Positions 32,995 to 41,414 of a DNA stretch of 64,000 nucleotides are shown here, piece after piece (within the stretch, counting starts at the first letter, position 1; each line of letters opens with the position of its first letter). Position numbers and translations under genes: made by a program. The notes under the pieces were generated by a model that saw only the letters and a list, made by a program, of their open reading frames with translations, did not search any database and was not told where the DNA came from. This DNA comes from Nostoc linckia NIES-25 (GTDB taxonomy: Bacteria > Cyanobacteriota > Cyanobacteriia > Cyanobacteriales > Nostocaceae): the NCBI RefSeq assembly GCF_002368035.1, contig NZ_AP018222.1:1-64000 (forward strand). The letters run 5' to 3'.

Positions 32995-33683
32995 TGCAGG
33001 CAAAAAAACGTCGGCGTCAAAAATTTCTAAAAATAAAACTAATAAAACGCCAAGAAATGTGGACACTTACGGCTCCGGGGTGGGCGATTGCAATCACTGT
33101 GGTTGCTTATTTAATATTTTTCAGTATTACTCATGTACACTCATATCTCGCCGTAACTTCCCCTCTCAAATCAGCAGAAATATTAGTTGTTGAAGGATGG
33201 CTGCCAGATTACGCTATAGAAGAAGCGTTGATTGAATTTAAAAACGGTTCTTATCGTCAAATAATTACCACCGGAGGTACATTAGGAAAAGGAACTTATC
33301 TTACTGGATACAATAATTTTGCAGAAGTCACAGCCGCCACCTTCAATAAACTTGGTTTAGAAGCAGAAAAAGTAATAGCTGTTCCCACACCTTATGTAGT
33401 TAAAGATCGTAGTTACGCCTCTGCTGCCGAATTTTATCGCTGGCTATCGAATTCCAATATAAAAGTAGAATCAATTAATCTTTTTTCTTTGGATGTTCAT
33501 ACTCGTAGGAGTTGGTTAATTTTTAAAAAAATACTTAATCCTGAAATTGAAGTTGGCGTAATTGCTGCCAAAACTCAAGATTACGATCCAGAGAAATGGT
33601 GGGGTTCTAGCCAAGGTGTGCGGACTGTTCTTGATGAAACAATTGCTTATATTTATGCGCGGTTTTTGAGTTGGAAAAAGTGA
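32994..33683 (+). CDS. YdcF/ElyC/SanA-like protein (DUF218)
   Basis: 229 aa. A basic N-terminus and one membrane anchor (about residues 25-50) precede the DUF218 fold: AEILVVEGWLPDYAIEEAL, IITTGGTLGKGTYLTGY and NLFSLDVHTRRSWLIF. Homologues such as SanA and ElyC affect envelope integrity and polysaccharide or lipid carrier metabolism; the precise reaction is unknown. One-base overlap with the DUF2301 gene. A hairpin terminator follows. Confidence 0.82.
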   Translation: MQAKKRRRQKFLKIKLIKRQEMWTLTAPGWAIAITVVAYLIFFSITHVHSYLAVTSPLKSAEILVVEGWLPDYAIEEALIEFKNGSYRQIITTGGTLGKGTYLTGYNNFAEVTAATFNKLGLEAEKVIAVPTPYVVKDRSYASAAEFYRWLSNSNIKVESINLFSLDVHTRRSWLIFKKILNPEIEVGVIAAKTQDYDPEKWWGSSQGVRTVLDETIAYIYARFLSWKK

Positions 33684-33718
33684 AATGAGTCAAAATTCAG
33701 GAGTCAGAATTGAGATCG

Positions 33719-33752
33719 GATACCCGACTTCTTGAAAAAGTCGGGTATTTTG
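33719..33752 (+). terminator. Intrinsic terminator after YdcF-like gene
   Basis: atacccgactt - cttgaa - aagtcgggtat followed by ttt, 36 bases after the stop. Related gacttcttg sequences recur at 33777 and in the 35.3-35.8 kb repeats. Confidence 0.7.
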
Positions 33753-34000
33753 ATGGGTTAGTGGTGGTAAAATCCGCGACTTCTTGAAGAAGTGGCGGAT
33801 CTTAGCCCTGAAGAGCAATTTAACGTATCGCTTTCTTGGAAGTTATTTTTTCGCCGATTCTGGGAACTCTATGAATACGGTTCAGTAATTCACGCAGCGT
33901 TAACCACAATAGCTGGCTTTTAAAGTAGCAATTGGTACTAGCTGGCTGTGCCGTTCTGATCCGTATTGTAAGAATCGTTTAGACTTTTGAGGATCGGTTG

Positions 34001-35317
34001 ATGGATAAATCTATTATTCAGTTGGTTGACGAATTACCAGCTGACAATATCACTGTCAAAGTTTTAAAAGCTCTTGATTATGTAGCACCAGGTGAATGGA
34101 ACAATTTGGTGGGGTTTGACAATAATATCCGCGCCATCACGGGAGAAAGCGATGCTAAGGTAATCCAAAGAATCCGCGATCGCGCTGTTGCGTTATATTA
34201 CGATCCTCAAAATGGCTACCAGTCTGCAATCAAAGTTTATCAAATAATTGATAAAGCAGATACAGCTATGGCGACGGCGGCTTTAGCTAATAAAGTTGGT
34301 GAGAAAATTGGTTTTCTTTCTTTTTTAAGCAACCTTACTCCCAAAGCAGATGTAACTCAATCGATTGATTTAGCCCTGAAAATTGCGGTGGAAATCATCG
34401 CCTTTTGCAAACTGAATGGTATTCCTCAACCTAACCCCCAACAGTTTGCCAATTCCCTAGCTAACAACTATCAAAATGCATCTCTAATGCGGATGGTTGC
34501 TTTAGTTTGTATAGATGGAATTTTGCCTTTAGGGCCAGATTTCTTAGGAAAAATTCAGTCAGTTATTAGTGGCGCTGATAGTAGCGCAATAGCTAAAAAT
34601 CCTGTGTTTTTAGCTGTCAATAGCTCTTTACCAGGGAATAATCCCACCGATAAACTTGGTTTTATTAATCAGAGTTTCAACTCTGTACAAGGGTGGATGA
34701 ATGGCTTAGTATCGAAAACAGGCATCACTCCGCAATCAATTTCTAGCCATTTGGGTAATTTTATTCAGATTGCTGATGATAATTTAGATTTTGTAGCAGC
34801 ATTTCTAGACCAAACTACAAACTACTACGAACATACGGGAATTCAAACTGTTGCTCGCAGCGTAATTTTGCAAGCACATACTTTAGTTAAAGAAGAAATT
34901 AAACAAGAAGCACAAAAGCCGATTCAAGATGTTTCATCTGCTGCAAAGTCAGATGTGAAGTCAGATAATAGTCAGTATGCACTCAGCAAAACAGTAGAAG
35001 TTTGGGATGGTGATGAGGAGGATTGGTATCAAGGAACAATTGAAAAAATCCAAGACGATCAATTTTTTATTCATTACCTTGGTTATGGTTCATCTTATGA
35101 TGAATGGGTAGGTGAAGATGACATTCGTACTCGCGATCTTCGTTCTACTGATGACAATGGATATGCAGTTGGTCAAAAGGTAAAATGTTGGGATGATGAC
35201 CAAGAAGCTTGGTATTCTGCTACCATTCAACAAGTCCAAGGTCACCAATACTTCCTTCGCTACATCGGTTATGACTCATCTTATGATGAATGGGTTGATA
35301 GCGACGAAATTCGCTAA
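34001..35317 (+). CDS. Protein with two C-terminal Tudor-knot/chromo-barrel domains
   Basis: 438 aa. The N-terminal 320 residues are mostly helical and unrecognised (LKALDYVAPGEWNNLVGF, IRDRAVALYYDPQNGY); no signal peptide. Two tandem domains follow at about 330-378 and 386-436: VEVWDGDEEDWYQGTIEKI...YGSSYDEWVGEDDIR and VKCWDDDQEAWYSATIQQV...YDSSYDEWVDSDEIR. The W-x-A/G-T-I plus YDEWV pattern is that of Tudor-knot/chromo-barrel (Agenet-like) domains, which in eukaryotes bind nucleic acid or modified tails. The ATG at 34001 has a gagga site at 33989; a TTG directly before it is ignored. Function unknown. Confidence 0.75.
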   Translation: MDKSIIQLVDELPADNITVKVLKALDYVAPGEWNNLVGFDNNIRAITGESDAKVIQRIRDRAVALYYDPQNGYQSAIKVYQIIDKADTAMATAALANKVGEKIGFLSFLSNLTPKADVTQSIDLALKIAVEIIAFCKLNGIPQPNPQQFANSLANNYQNASLMRMVALVCIDGILPLGPDFLGKIQSVISGADSSAIAKNPVFLAVNSSLPGNNPTDKLGFINQSFNSVQGWMNGLVSKTGITPQSISSHLGNFIQIADDNLDFVAAFLDQTTNYYEHTGIQTVARSVILQAHTLVKEEIKQEAQKPIQDVSSAAKSDVKSDNSQYALSKTVEVWDGDEEDWYQGTIEKIQDDQFFIHYLGYGSSYDEWVGEDDIRTRDLRSTDDNGYAVGQKVKCWDDDQEAWYSATIQQVQGHQYFLRYIGYDSSYDEWVDSDEIR

Positions 35318-35322
35318 CTAGT

Positions 35323-35454
35323 GAATAGAGCTTTTGCAAAAGTGCAAAAAGCACTTTTGTGGGAAAAGGGAAAAGGTTAAAGGGGAAAGGGAAAATATCA
35401 AACCTTTCCCCCTTTACCCTTCCCCTTTTCCCGACTTCTGCAAGAAGTCTAATG
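35323..35454. repeat. Dispersed repeat copy A
   Basis: aatagagcttttgcaaaagt at the start, an inverted pair of gggaaaagg / ccttttccc tracts in the middle, and gacttctgcaagaagtctaa at the end. Copy B at 35692-35814 has the same order. Confidence 0.75.
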
Positions 35455-35691
35455 ATTACGGGGCATGATGCCCCATATTAATATACAGTAGTTTTCAAAA
35501 GCGATCGCAAGCAAGAGGCAACAGGCTTGAAAGTTTGTTGCGATCGCTGTTTTACAATCAGTTGAATAAACGGGTTTAAGTGTGGTAGTAAATTCCCGGC
35601 TAATTACATTCTCAATCCTGAATTCTCATTTAATTACGAATTACAAATTATCTTGATACTTGCGCTACGATATCCCCTATTGCCTTTGTGC

Positions 35692-35814
35692 AATAGACCT
35701 CTTGCAAAAGTGCTTTTTGCAAGAGGTGGGAAAAGGTTAAGGGGGAAAGGGAAAATACCAAACCTTTCCCCTTTTCCCCTTCCCCTTTTCCCGACTTCTG
35801 CAAGAAGTCTAATG
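35692..35814. repeat. Dispersed repeat copy B
   Basis: Same composite as copy A 240 bases upstream: cctcttgcaaaa hairpin, gggaaaagg / ccttttcccc arms, gacttctgcaagaagtctaa end. It lies immediately upstream of the NahK-like kinase gene. Confidence 0.75.
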
Positions 35815-35845
35815 TATGTGAGGAGTAGTTAGGACAAACACGAAT

Positions 35846-36964
35846 ATGATAAAAGAACTTAATAGACAAGGTACAGAAAATCTAGTTGCGATCGCCAATC
35901 AATTCGCCGGACTGAGGAAGGTTACAGCCACTAAAGCATTCGGTAGCGGTAATATAAATGACACGTTTTTAGTAACTTTAGATTCCTCAGAACAACAACA
36001 TTTTGTTTTACAACGCATCAATACGCAGGTATTTCGCCAACCAAAGCTAATTATGCAGAACATGTGTATCTTCACTGAGCATGTTCGTAAAAGATTACAA
36101 TCTACTCCTTTAAATCGTCGCTGGGAAATACCGCAAGTACTACTGACTAAAAATCAACAAAACCACTGGCGAGATGCTGACGGTTCCTTTTGGCGGGCGA
36201 TTAGCTTTATTGAAGATTCACAATCCTTTGATACCATGCACGATCGCTCACATGCACAAGAAATCGGTTATGCCTTGGGCATGTTCCACAATTTGATCGG
36301 CGATCTGCCACCAGAAAAACTCGCTGATACCCTACAAGGATTTCATATTACTCCGCTTTACCTCCAGCAATACAATGAAGCTTTGGCGACAACTAAAGTG
36401 CGTAAAACTCCTGAAGTTAATTATTGCTTGCAATTTGTTAGCGATCGCCAAACCTTTGCACACATCTTAGAAAATGCTAAAACCCAAGGCATTCTACCTT
36501 TGCGGCTGATGCACGGCGATCCAAAAATCAATAATGTGATGTTCGACACAGCTACCCAGCAAGCTGTCAGCGTCATCGACCTCGACACCGTAAAACCCGG
36601 TTTGGTACATTACGATATAGGCGATTGTTTGCGATCTGGTTGCAATCCCGTTGGAGAAGAAACGGAGAATTGGGAAAGCGTTTATTTCGATACTGATTTG
36701 TGCCAGGGAATTTTAGCAGGTTATCTTGGTGTAGCTAAGGCTTTTCTTACAGAAAATGACTATGCTTATATCTACGATGCAATTCGTCTGATCGCTTTTG
36801 AATTAGGATTAAGATTTTTTGCCGATTATTTAGCAGGAAATGTCTATTTCAAAGTCAAGCATCCAGAACATAATTTAGCAAGAGCGATCGTCCAGTTTAA
36901 ACTTACCGAAAGTATCGAATCCCAAGAAACGCAGATTCGCAAAATCATCAAAGATATTAAATGA
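35846..36964 (+). CDS. Sugar kinase, aminoglycoside-phosphotransferase fold (N-acetylhexosamine kinase-like)
   Basis: 372 aa. The catalytic loop LRLMHGDPKINNVMFD and the metal loop VIDLDTVKPGLVHYDIGDCLR match the NahK-type branch of the APH kinase fold, which phosphorylates the anomeric carbon of N-acetylhexosamines; an early FGSGNINDTFLV is the nucleotide loop. The exact sugar cannot be read from sequence. Its stop overlaps the ATG of the DOMON-like gene (ATGA), so the pair is coupled. Two more small genes follow within 300 bases. Confidence 0.8.
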   Translation: MIKELNRQGTENLVAIANQFAGLRKVTATKAFGSGNINDTFLVTLDSSEQQHFVLQRINTQVFRQPKLIMQNMCIFTEHVRKRLQSTPLNRRWEIPQVLLTKNQQNHWRDADGSFWRAISFIEDSQSFDTMHDRSHAQEIGYALGMFHNLIGDLPPEKLADTLQGFHITPLYLQQYNEALATTKVRKTPEVNYCLQFVSDRQTFAHILENAKTQGILPLRLMHGDPKINNVMFDTATQQAVSVIDLDTVKPGLVHYDIGDCLRSGCNPVGEETENWESVYFDTDLCQGILAGYLGVAKAFLTENDYAYIYDAIRLIAFELGLRFFADYLAGNVYFKVKHPEHNLARAIVQFKLTESIESQETQIRKIIKDIK

Positions 36965-37500
36965 ATAGCCAGACATTTTCTTTGCAACCATTTACTTCTA
37001 GCGAATCCCTAGCTAATTTGGAAATTACAGGCAATATCAGCCGAAATATTAATCAATTTAGCATCGGTTATACCGTTACAGGCGATTTAAAAGAAATTGT
37101 GGTTGCTTCACCATCAAACACACCATCACGCAAGCATCAACTGTGGGAAGATACTTGCTTTGAGTTTTTCTTTGGCATCAAAAATTCTCCACAATATTGG
37201 GAATTCAACCTCTCTCCCGCCGGACATTGGAATGTCTATCGTTTTGATGGCTACCGTCAAGGGATGAGGGAAGAAACAGCCTTGACAATACTTCCGTTTA
37301 ATGTTAAAAATCAACCGGATAAATTATTACTGACATTAAACATTGATTTGGATAAAATCATTTCGCCAGAACAGATAATTGAAGTTGCCATTACTACTGT
37401 TATTAAATACAGAAATGGTGGCATTACTTACTGGGCATTAACTCATCGAGGTGCAGAGGCTGATTTTCATTTGCGAGATAGTTTCATTCTTGAATTGTAA
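36961..37500 (+). CDS. DOMON-like domain protein
   Basis: 179-aa soluble, cytoplasmic beta-sandwich protein. The blocks LWEDTCFEFFFGIKNSPQYWEFNLSP and GHWNVYRFDGYRQGMRE are those of the bacterial DOMON-like (carbohydrate-binding-like) family. There is no signal peptide and no evident heme ligand pair. The four-base overlap with the kinase gene suggests it binds the kinase's sugar substrate or product, which is inference. Confidence 0.8.
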   Translation: MNSQTFSLQPFTSSESLANLEITGNISRNINQFSIGYTVTGDLKEIVVASPSNTPSRKHQLWEDTCFEFFFGIKNSPQYWEFNLSPAGHWNVYRFDGYRQGMREETALTILPFNVKNQPDKLLLTLNIDLDKIISPEQIIEVAITTVIKYRNGGITYWALTHRGAEADFHLRDSFILEL

Positions 37501-37548
37501 GGTGGCAACGCGATAAATCGCCGTTTATATAAAGGATTGATTGCGATA

Positions 37549-37752
37549 ATGTCTGATAAATTTTCGTTTTCTAATCTTGATGAACTACAGCGATGGCATC
37601 AGGGTATAAAACAAGCAAACCGCAATAATATTTTTTGTCACTGTCGTACTTGCGGTTATGAATGGATAGATTCAACATTTGATGTTATTTGCCTCAAATG
37701 CAGTAGCAACAATGTAGAAAGTATTTCATCTTGGCAATTTCCAGATGATTAA
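37549..37752 (+). CDS. Small zinc-ribbon protein
   Basis: 67 aa from the ATG at 37549 (MSDKFSFSNLDELQRW). An aagga site lies 12 bases upstream; an in-frame TTG at 37537 is less likely. CHCRTCGYEW and CLKCSSNN provide four cysteines of a zinc ribbon. Family not recognised. It sits between the DOMON-like gene (48 bases) and the HD gene (18 bases), so it belongs to the same transcription unit. Confidence 0.7.
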   Translation: MSDKFSFSNLDELQRWHQGIKQANRNNIFCHCRTCGYEWIDSTFDVICLKCSSNNVESISSWQFPDD

Positions 37753-37770
37753 ATTAGAGCGTTATATTAT

Positions 37771-38316
37771 ATGCAACAAAATTGGTCGCAAGAAAGTTAT
37801 ATAAAAGCCTTCAACAAAGCAGCGCAGGCACATCAAGGGCAGAAAATACCAGGTTCAGAAATACCTTATATTATGCACTTGAATTTTGTCAGCATGGAAG
37901 TAATTGCTGCTTTAAATGTTGAAAAAGAGCGTGACGGAGACCTAGCAATTAAATGTGCAATTTTGCATGACATAATTGAAGACACTGTGACAACCTTTGA
38001 AGAGATAAAAACTGAGTTTGGAGAAGCGATCGCTAACGGTGTACTTGCACTAACTAAAGATAATTCGCTAGAAAAAAATCTGCAAATGACAGATAGTTTG
38101 CGAAGAATAAAGAAACAACCGCCAGAAATATGGATGGTCAAGCTAGCCGATAGAATTAGCAACTTCCAAGCACCGCCACACTACTGGAATCAAGAAAAAA
38201 TTATTCGATATCGAGAAGAAGGAATTCAGATTTATGAAACATTGAAAGATGCAAGTCCGTTTCTTGCATCGCGCTTGGCTAGCAAAATTGAAGACTATAA
38301 AGCTTTTATTAAATAG
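37771..38316 (+). CDS. HD-domain hydrolase, (p)ppGpp hydrolase-like
   Basis: 181 aa consisting only of an HD domain of the RelA/SpoT hydrolase (MESH1-like) type: KAAQAHQGQKIPGSEIPYIMH, then AILHDIIEDTVTTFEEI with the HD pair near residue 69 and the ED pair following, and VKLADRISNF. No synthetase, TGS or ACT domain. It could hydrolyse ppGpp or a related nucleotide; a metal-dependent role is supported by conserved H, HD and D residues. Last gene of the cluster; a MITE follows the stop. Confidence 0.82.
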   Translation: MQQNWSQESYIKAFNKAAQAHQGQKIPGSEIPYIMHLNFVSMEVIAALNVEKERDGDLAIKCAILHDIIEDTVTTFEEIKTEFGEAIANGVLALTKDNSLEKNLQMTDSLRRIKKQPPEIWMVKLADRISNFQAPPHYWNQEKIIRYREEGIQIYETLKDASPFLASRLASKIEDYKAFIK

Positions 38317-38340
38317 TGGCACACTAATACTAGGTGAAAT

Positions 38341-38491
38341 ATAGGAGTCCGATTTGATTTCTGAAAAAATCTCAGTATCTGTAGGGTGTGTTATGGCGTA
38401 GCCTAACGCACCTAAATCATTAACCGGTGCGTTAGCCTTTGGCGTAACGCACCCTACGTATATTTCAAAAATCAAATATGAGTCCTATAGT
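38341..38491. repeat. Complete MITE, gtagggtgtgtta family
   Basis: The terminal inverted repeats ataggagtccgatttgattt and aaatcaaatatgagtcctat enclose gtagggtgtgttatggcgta and its inverted counterparts. A partial reverse-complement copy is at 3850-3957; core relatives are at 40906-41020 and 43753-43784. No coding capacity, about 150 bp. Confidence 0.8.
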
Positions 38492-38669
38492 AACTATTTG
38501 GGAGCATCCCAATTTTGTCAAAAGGTACAGGACTGACACAAAAACCCTGTATAAACCTCTTTACTTGGCGCTCTTGGCGTCCTTGGCGGTTCGTTATTTC
38601 ATTATTGTTTGAAGCAAAAATACCGTATAAAAATAAATTTGCATATTTGGGATGCCCCCAAATAGTATG
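38490..38669. repeat. Second MITE with ctatttggg(a/g)gcatcccaa ends
   Basis: ctatttgggagcatcccaa (38494-38512) is the inverted mate of ttgggatgcccccaaatag (38647-38665), with one mismatch. The interior of about 130 bp has no gene. It directly abuts the preceding MITE and ends 31 bases before the nuclease-fold gene. Confidence 0.75.
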
Positions 38670-38700
38670 AGGTAAATCAAAAATTACTAGAGATAGAATC

Positions 38701-39444
38701 ATGGAATTAATTGAACTAATATTGGTGCTAGCCACAGTAGTTAGTGTTGCAGATGGAAATACAATTTTGATTAAAGATGATGCAGGCCGACCTATGACGG
38801 TAAAGCTAGCCTGCATTAATACACCTAAACCAGCTAGCCAGCAATCAACTTTAGCAGCAACACAAAGGTTAAAACAACTGCTACCACCTCAATCTCCTGT
38901 AGTGATTAGAAGTACAGAACAACTCAAAAATGGTCGCGCGAGTGGTGAGATTTTTGTGGAGAATCGCTCAGTTAATCTGCTTTTAGTCCAAGAAGGTAAT
39001 GCTGTAGTTGACCGAGACTCTTTATACAATTGCTATGAAACCAAAACCCAATATTTAATTGCCGAAGCTAATGCTAAAAATAAGCAATTGGGATTCTGGC
39101 AGCAATCAAATAAAAGTATAAACGAATCAAAAATACAGACTTGGCGAGGCAAGTTAATTTATGAAGAAATTCTTCCTATGATGTCACCTAAAGCTTATGC
39201 AGGCAACGAATTTTTTCTAATTACTAACTCAGCCAAACAGAATCGCTTAGTGCTGCGTCCATCTGTGCAAGTTTCTCATTCTCAATTGCGATCGTTTGAT
39301 AATAAAGAAGTTGAAATAACAGCGGTATATGTTGCAGGGACTCGCCCTTCTCCTACTAAAACTGCTTGTCCTATTGAGCTTAATGGACAATGTATGCCCC
39401 AAGGTGAAGGTTATCAAGTTTTATCTATAGTGCAGTTGAAATAG
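38701..39444 (+). CDS. Staphylococcal-nuclease-fold protein with degenerate active site
   Basis: 247 aa. Residues about 10-140 follow the thermonuclease fold: VVSVADGNTILIKD, MTVKLACINTPK, NGRASGEIFV, LLLVQEGNAVV, EANAKNKQLGFW. Against the well-known S. aureus nuclease, four catalytic positions are changed: Asp21 to Asn, Arg35 to Lys, Asp40 to Asn and Glu43 to Lys. Only the Arg87 equivalent seems kept. The protein is therefore probably not a nuclease and may bind nucleic acid or protein. The remaining 100 residues are unrecognised. A MITE sits just upstream and may supply its promoter region. Confidence 0.75.
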   Translation: MELIELILVLATVVSVADGNTILIKDDAGRPMTVKLACINTPKPASQQSTLAATQRLKQLLPPQSPVVIRSTEQLKNGRASGEIFVENRSVNLLLVQEGNAVVDRDSLYNCYETKTQYLIAEANAKNKQLGFWQQSNKSINESKIQTWRGKLIYEEILPMMSPKAYAGNEFFLITNSAKQNRLVLRPSVQVSHSQLRSFDNKEVEITAVYVAGTRPSPTKTACPIELNGQCMPQGEGYQVLSIVQLK

Positions 39445-39689
39445 GAATTGGAATTGAGAATTCAGAATTCAGAATTCAAAATTTAAGATGGTGTACTTGA
39501 TTAACTTGAAATCTCATGTAAAAACGATGCGTTAAGACTGTTGCCTGTTTTCTATTCCCTGTTCGCTTCCCCAGAAAAGCGATCGCACTTCAGGAAATAC
39601 TTCTAATAATAGATGACTCAGTGATTGAGAAAGAGATAATACTCAAGGGCCTAATTTGTCTTCCCAATTACTGAGTAGGAGATTAGTTG

Positions 39690-40670
39690 ATGAAAACTAG
39701 AAAGCTAGGCAAACAAGGTTTAGAAGTTTCAACTATTGGGCTTGGTTGCATGGGAATGTCCGAGTTCTATAGCGGTCGTGACGAACAAGAAGCGATCGCC
39801 ACAATTCATCGAGCATTAGAACTGGGAGTTAATTTTCTTGATACTGCTGATATGTACGGGCCTTTTACTAACGAACAATTAGTAGGCAGAGCAATTAAAG
39901 ACCGCCGCGATAAAGTAGTATTAGCAACCAAATTTGGCAATGTCCGCACTGAAGATGGTGGTTGGAAAGGCATTAGTGGCAAACCAGAATACGTGCGTGA
40001 AGCTTGCGATGCTTCCCTCAAACGTCTGGGAGTTGAAGTCATTGACCTTTATTATCAACATCGGGTAGATACAACCGTACCCATTGAAGATACTGTAGGG
40101 GCAATGGCAGAGTTAGTTAAGCAAGGAAAAGTGCGTTATTTAGGACTTTCCGAAGCTGCTCCCGCTACAATTCGACGAGCGCAAGCAGTTCACCCGATTG
40201 CAGCACTGCAAACAGAATACTCTCTTTGGAGTCGAGAACCAGAGGATGAAATTTTACCTACAGTCCGGGAATTAGGAATTGGATTTGTTCCCTATAGCCC
40301 GTTAGGAAGAGGATTTTTATCAGGTGCAATTACTAGCCCTGACGATCTTCCAGCTGATGATTATCGAAGAAATGCTCCCCGCTTTCAAGGTGAGAATTTC
40401 TATAAGAATCTGCAAGTAGTCGAGCAAGTCAAAGAAATTGCCACTGAAAAAGGAGTGACCGCAAGTCAGCTTGCACTAGCATGGCTTTTGGCTCAAGGAG
40501 AAGATATTGTTCCAATTCCTGGTACAAAACGCCGTACTTACTTAGAGGAGAATATTGCAGCAACCGAAATTACTTTGACTCAAGAAGAGTTGAATCGAAT
40601 TGAAGCAGTTGCACCCAAAAATATCGCAGCAGGCGATCGCTACTCTGACATGAGTAGCGTTAACCGTTAA
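39690..40670 (+). CDS. Aldo/keto reductase
   Basis: 326-aa NADPH-dependent oxidoreductase of the AKR superfamily. LGCMGMSEFYSG, NFLDTADMYGPFTNEQLVG (catalytic Asp and Tyr), VVLATKFGN (Lys) and YYQHRVD (His) give the tetrad. QTEYSLWSREPEDEILPT and PIPGTKRRTYLEENI are the cofactor-binding blocks seen in the AKR13-like group. The ATG at 39690 is used, with taggaga upstream; a preceding TTG is ignored. Substrate unknown, monocistronic. Confidence 0.93.
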   Translation: MKTRKLGKQGLEVSTIGLGCMGMSEFYSGRDEQEAIATIHRALELGVNFLDTADMYGPFTNEQLVGRAIKDRRDKVVLATKFGNVRTEDGGWKGISGKPEYVREACDASLKRLGVEVIDLYYQHRVDTTVPIEDTVGAMAELVKQGKVRYLGLSEAAPATIRRAQAVHPIAALQTEYSLWSREPEDEILPTVRELGIGFVPYSPLGRGFLSGAITSPDDLPADDYRRNAPRFQGENFYKNLQVVEQVKEIATEKGVTASQLALAWLLAQGEDIVPIPGTKRRTYLEENIAATEITLTQEELNRIEAVAPKNIAAGDRYSDMSSVNR

Positions 40671-40710
40671 TTGATTGCTTACAGCAATTTTCAGGTAAAT
40701 AGACCACGTT

Positions 40711-40738
40711 GTAGGGGCGCACAGCTGTGCGCCCCTAC
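40711..40738. repeat. 28-bp perfect palindrome (gtaggggcgcac...)
   Basis: Second copy of the palindrome at 5435-5462. One base differs together with its paired base (compensatory change), which suggests the fold itself is maintained or copied. Confidence 0.8.
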
Positions 40739-40770
40739 TTATCTTTTGAGAAGTGGAATTAATGGAAACA

Positions 40771-40800
40771 AAAGCACTTAATTTGTAAGTGCTTTGTTGT
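40771..40800 (+). terminator. Terminator-like hairpin downstream of the aldo/keto reductase
   Basis: aaagcactta - atttg - taagtgcttt followed by gttgtttt: a perfect 10-bp stem, 100 bases after the reductase stop. Confidence 0.5.
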
Positions 40801-40905
40801 TTTCACTCACTTCTATTCTTAAAAGTAGAATTAATGAAAGCAGTTCTAAAGCAAAGCTAGCTCAAGTAGACTAAAGATTTTTACGAGTATTTTAGTAAAT
40901 CTTAA

Positions 40906-41020
40906 GTAGGGTGTGTTACGGCTTTAGCCTAACGCACCGTCTTATATAGCGGTGCGTTAGGCGCTCAGATCATATTTTTCGTGACAAGTAATCTCAAAAT
41001 ACGCGCCTAACACACCCTAC
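40906..41020. repeat. Dispersed inverted repeat (gtagggtgtgtta ... taacacaccctac)
   Basis: Ends gtagggtgtgtta and taacacaccctac are inverted copies; the interior has cctaacgcacc / ggtgcgttagg as a second inverted pair. Same family as the MITE core at 38382-38455. Confidence 0.75.
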
Positions 41021-41272
41021 AATAATTTTATTTTTACTAAAGATAACTCTTGCTATTAGTAAGGCACATCAGTTACTTGCGGAACATCATTAACAATGAT
41101 GTGGATTCGGAAACCATTTACACTGTATTATTCCTCCAGATATTCTCTCTAAGCTTTTAGGAGTGTGTCCAGGGAAAATATCAAGATTAATTTTGCTATT
41201 AGCCTTAATTGAATAGCTAACATATAAAATTAATAATAAAATTACAATAATATTTATACTCATTCAATTTTT

Positions 41273-41361
41273 CTTGCGGGGTGGGCGTCTCGCCCGCCCA
41301 ATGCTTAGGGCGGACAAGATGTCCACCCCACAAGATCGAATAATTTATTTGTTGGTAATCC
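41273..41361. repeat. Dispersed inverted repeat, reverse copy of 6811-6897
   Basis: cttgcggggtgggcgtctcg through gttggtaatc is the reverse complement of the element at 6811-6897 with few changes. Its inner arms (ggggtgggcg / gtccacccc) form a hairpin. Confidence 0.75.
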
Positions 41362-41414
41362 CTTATCAAAAAAACTCCCCGTGTCAGATCCAATGAATAG
41401 AAAATTATAAATTT

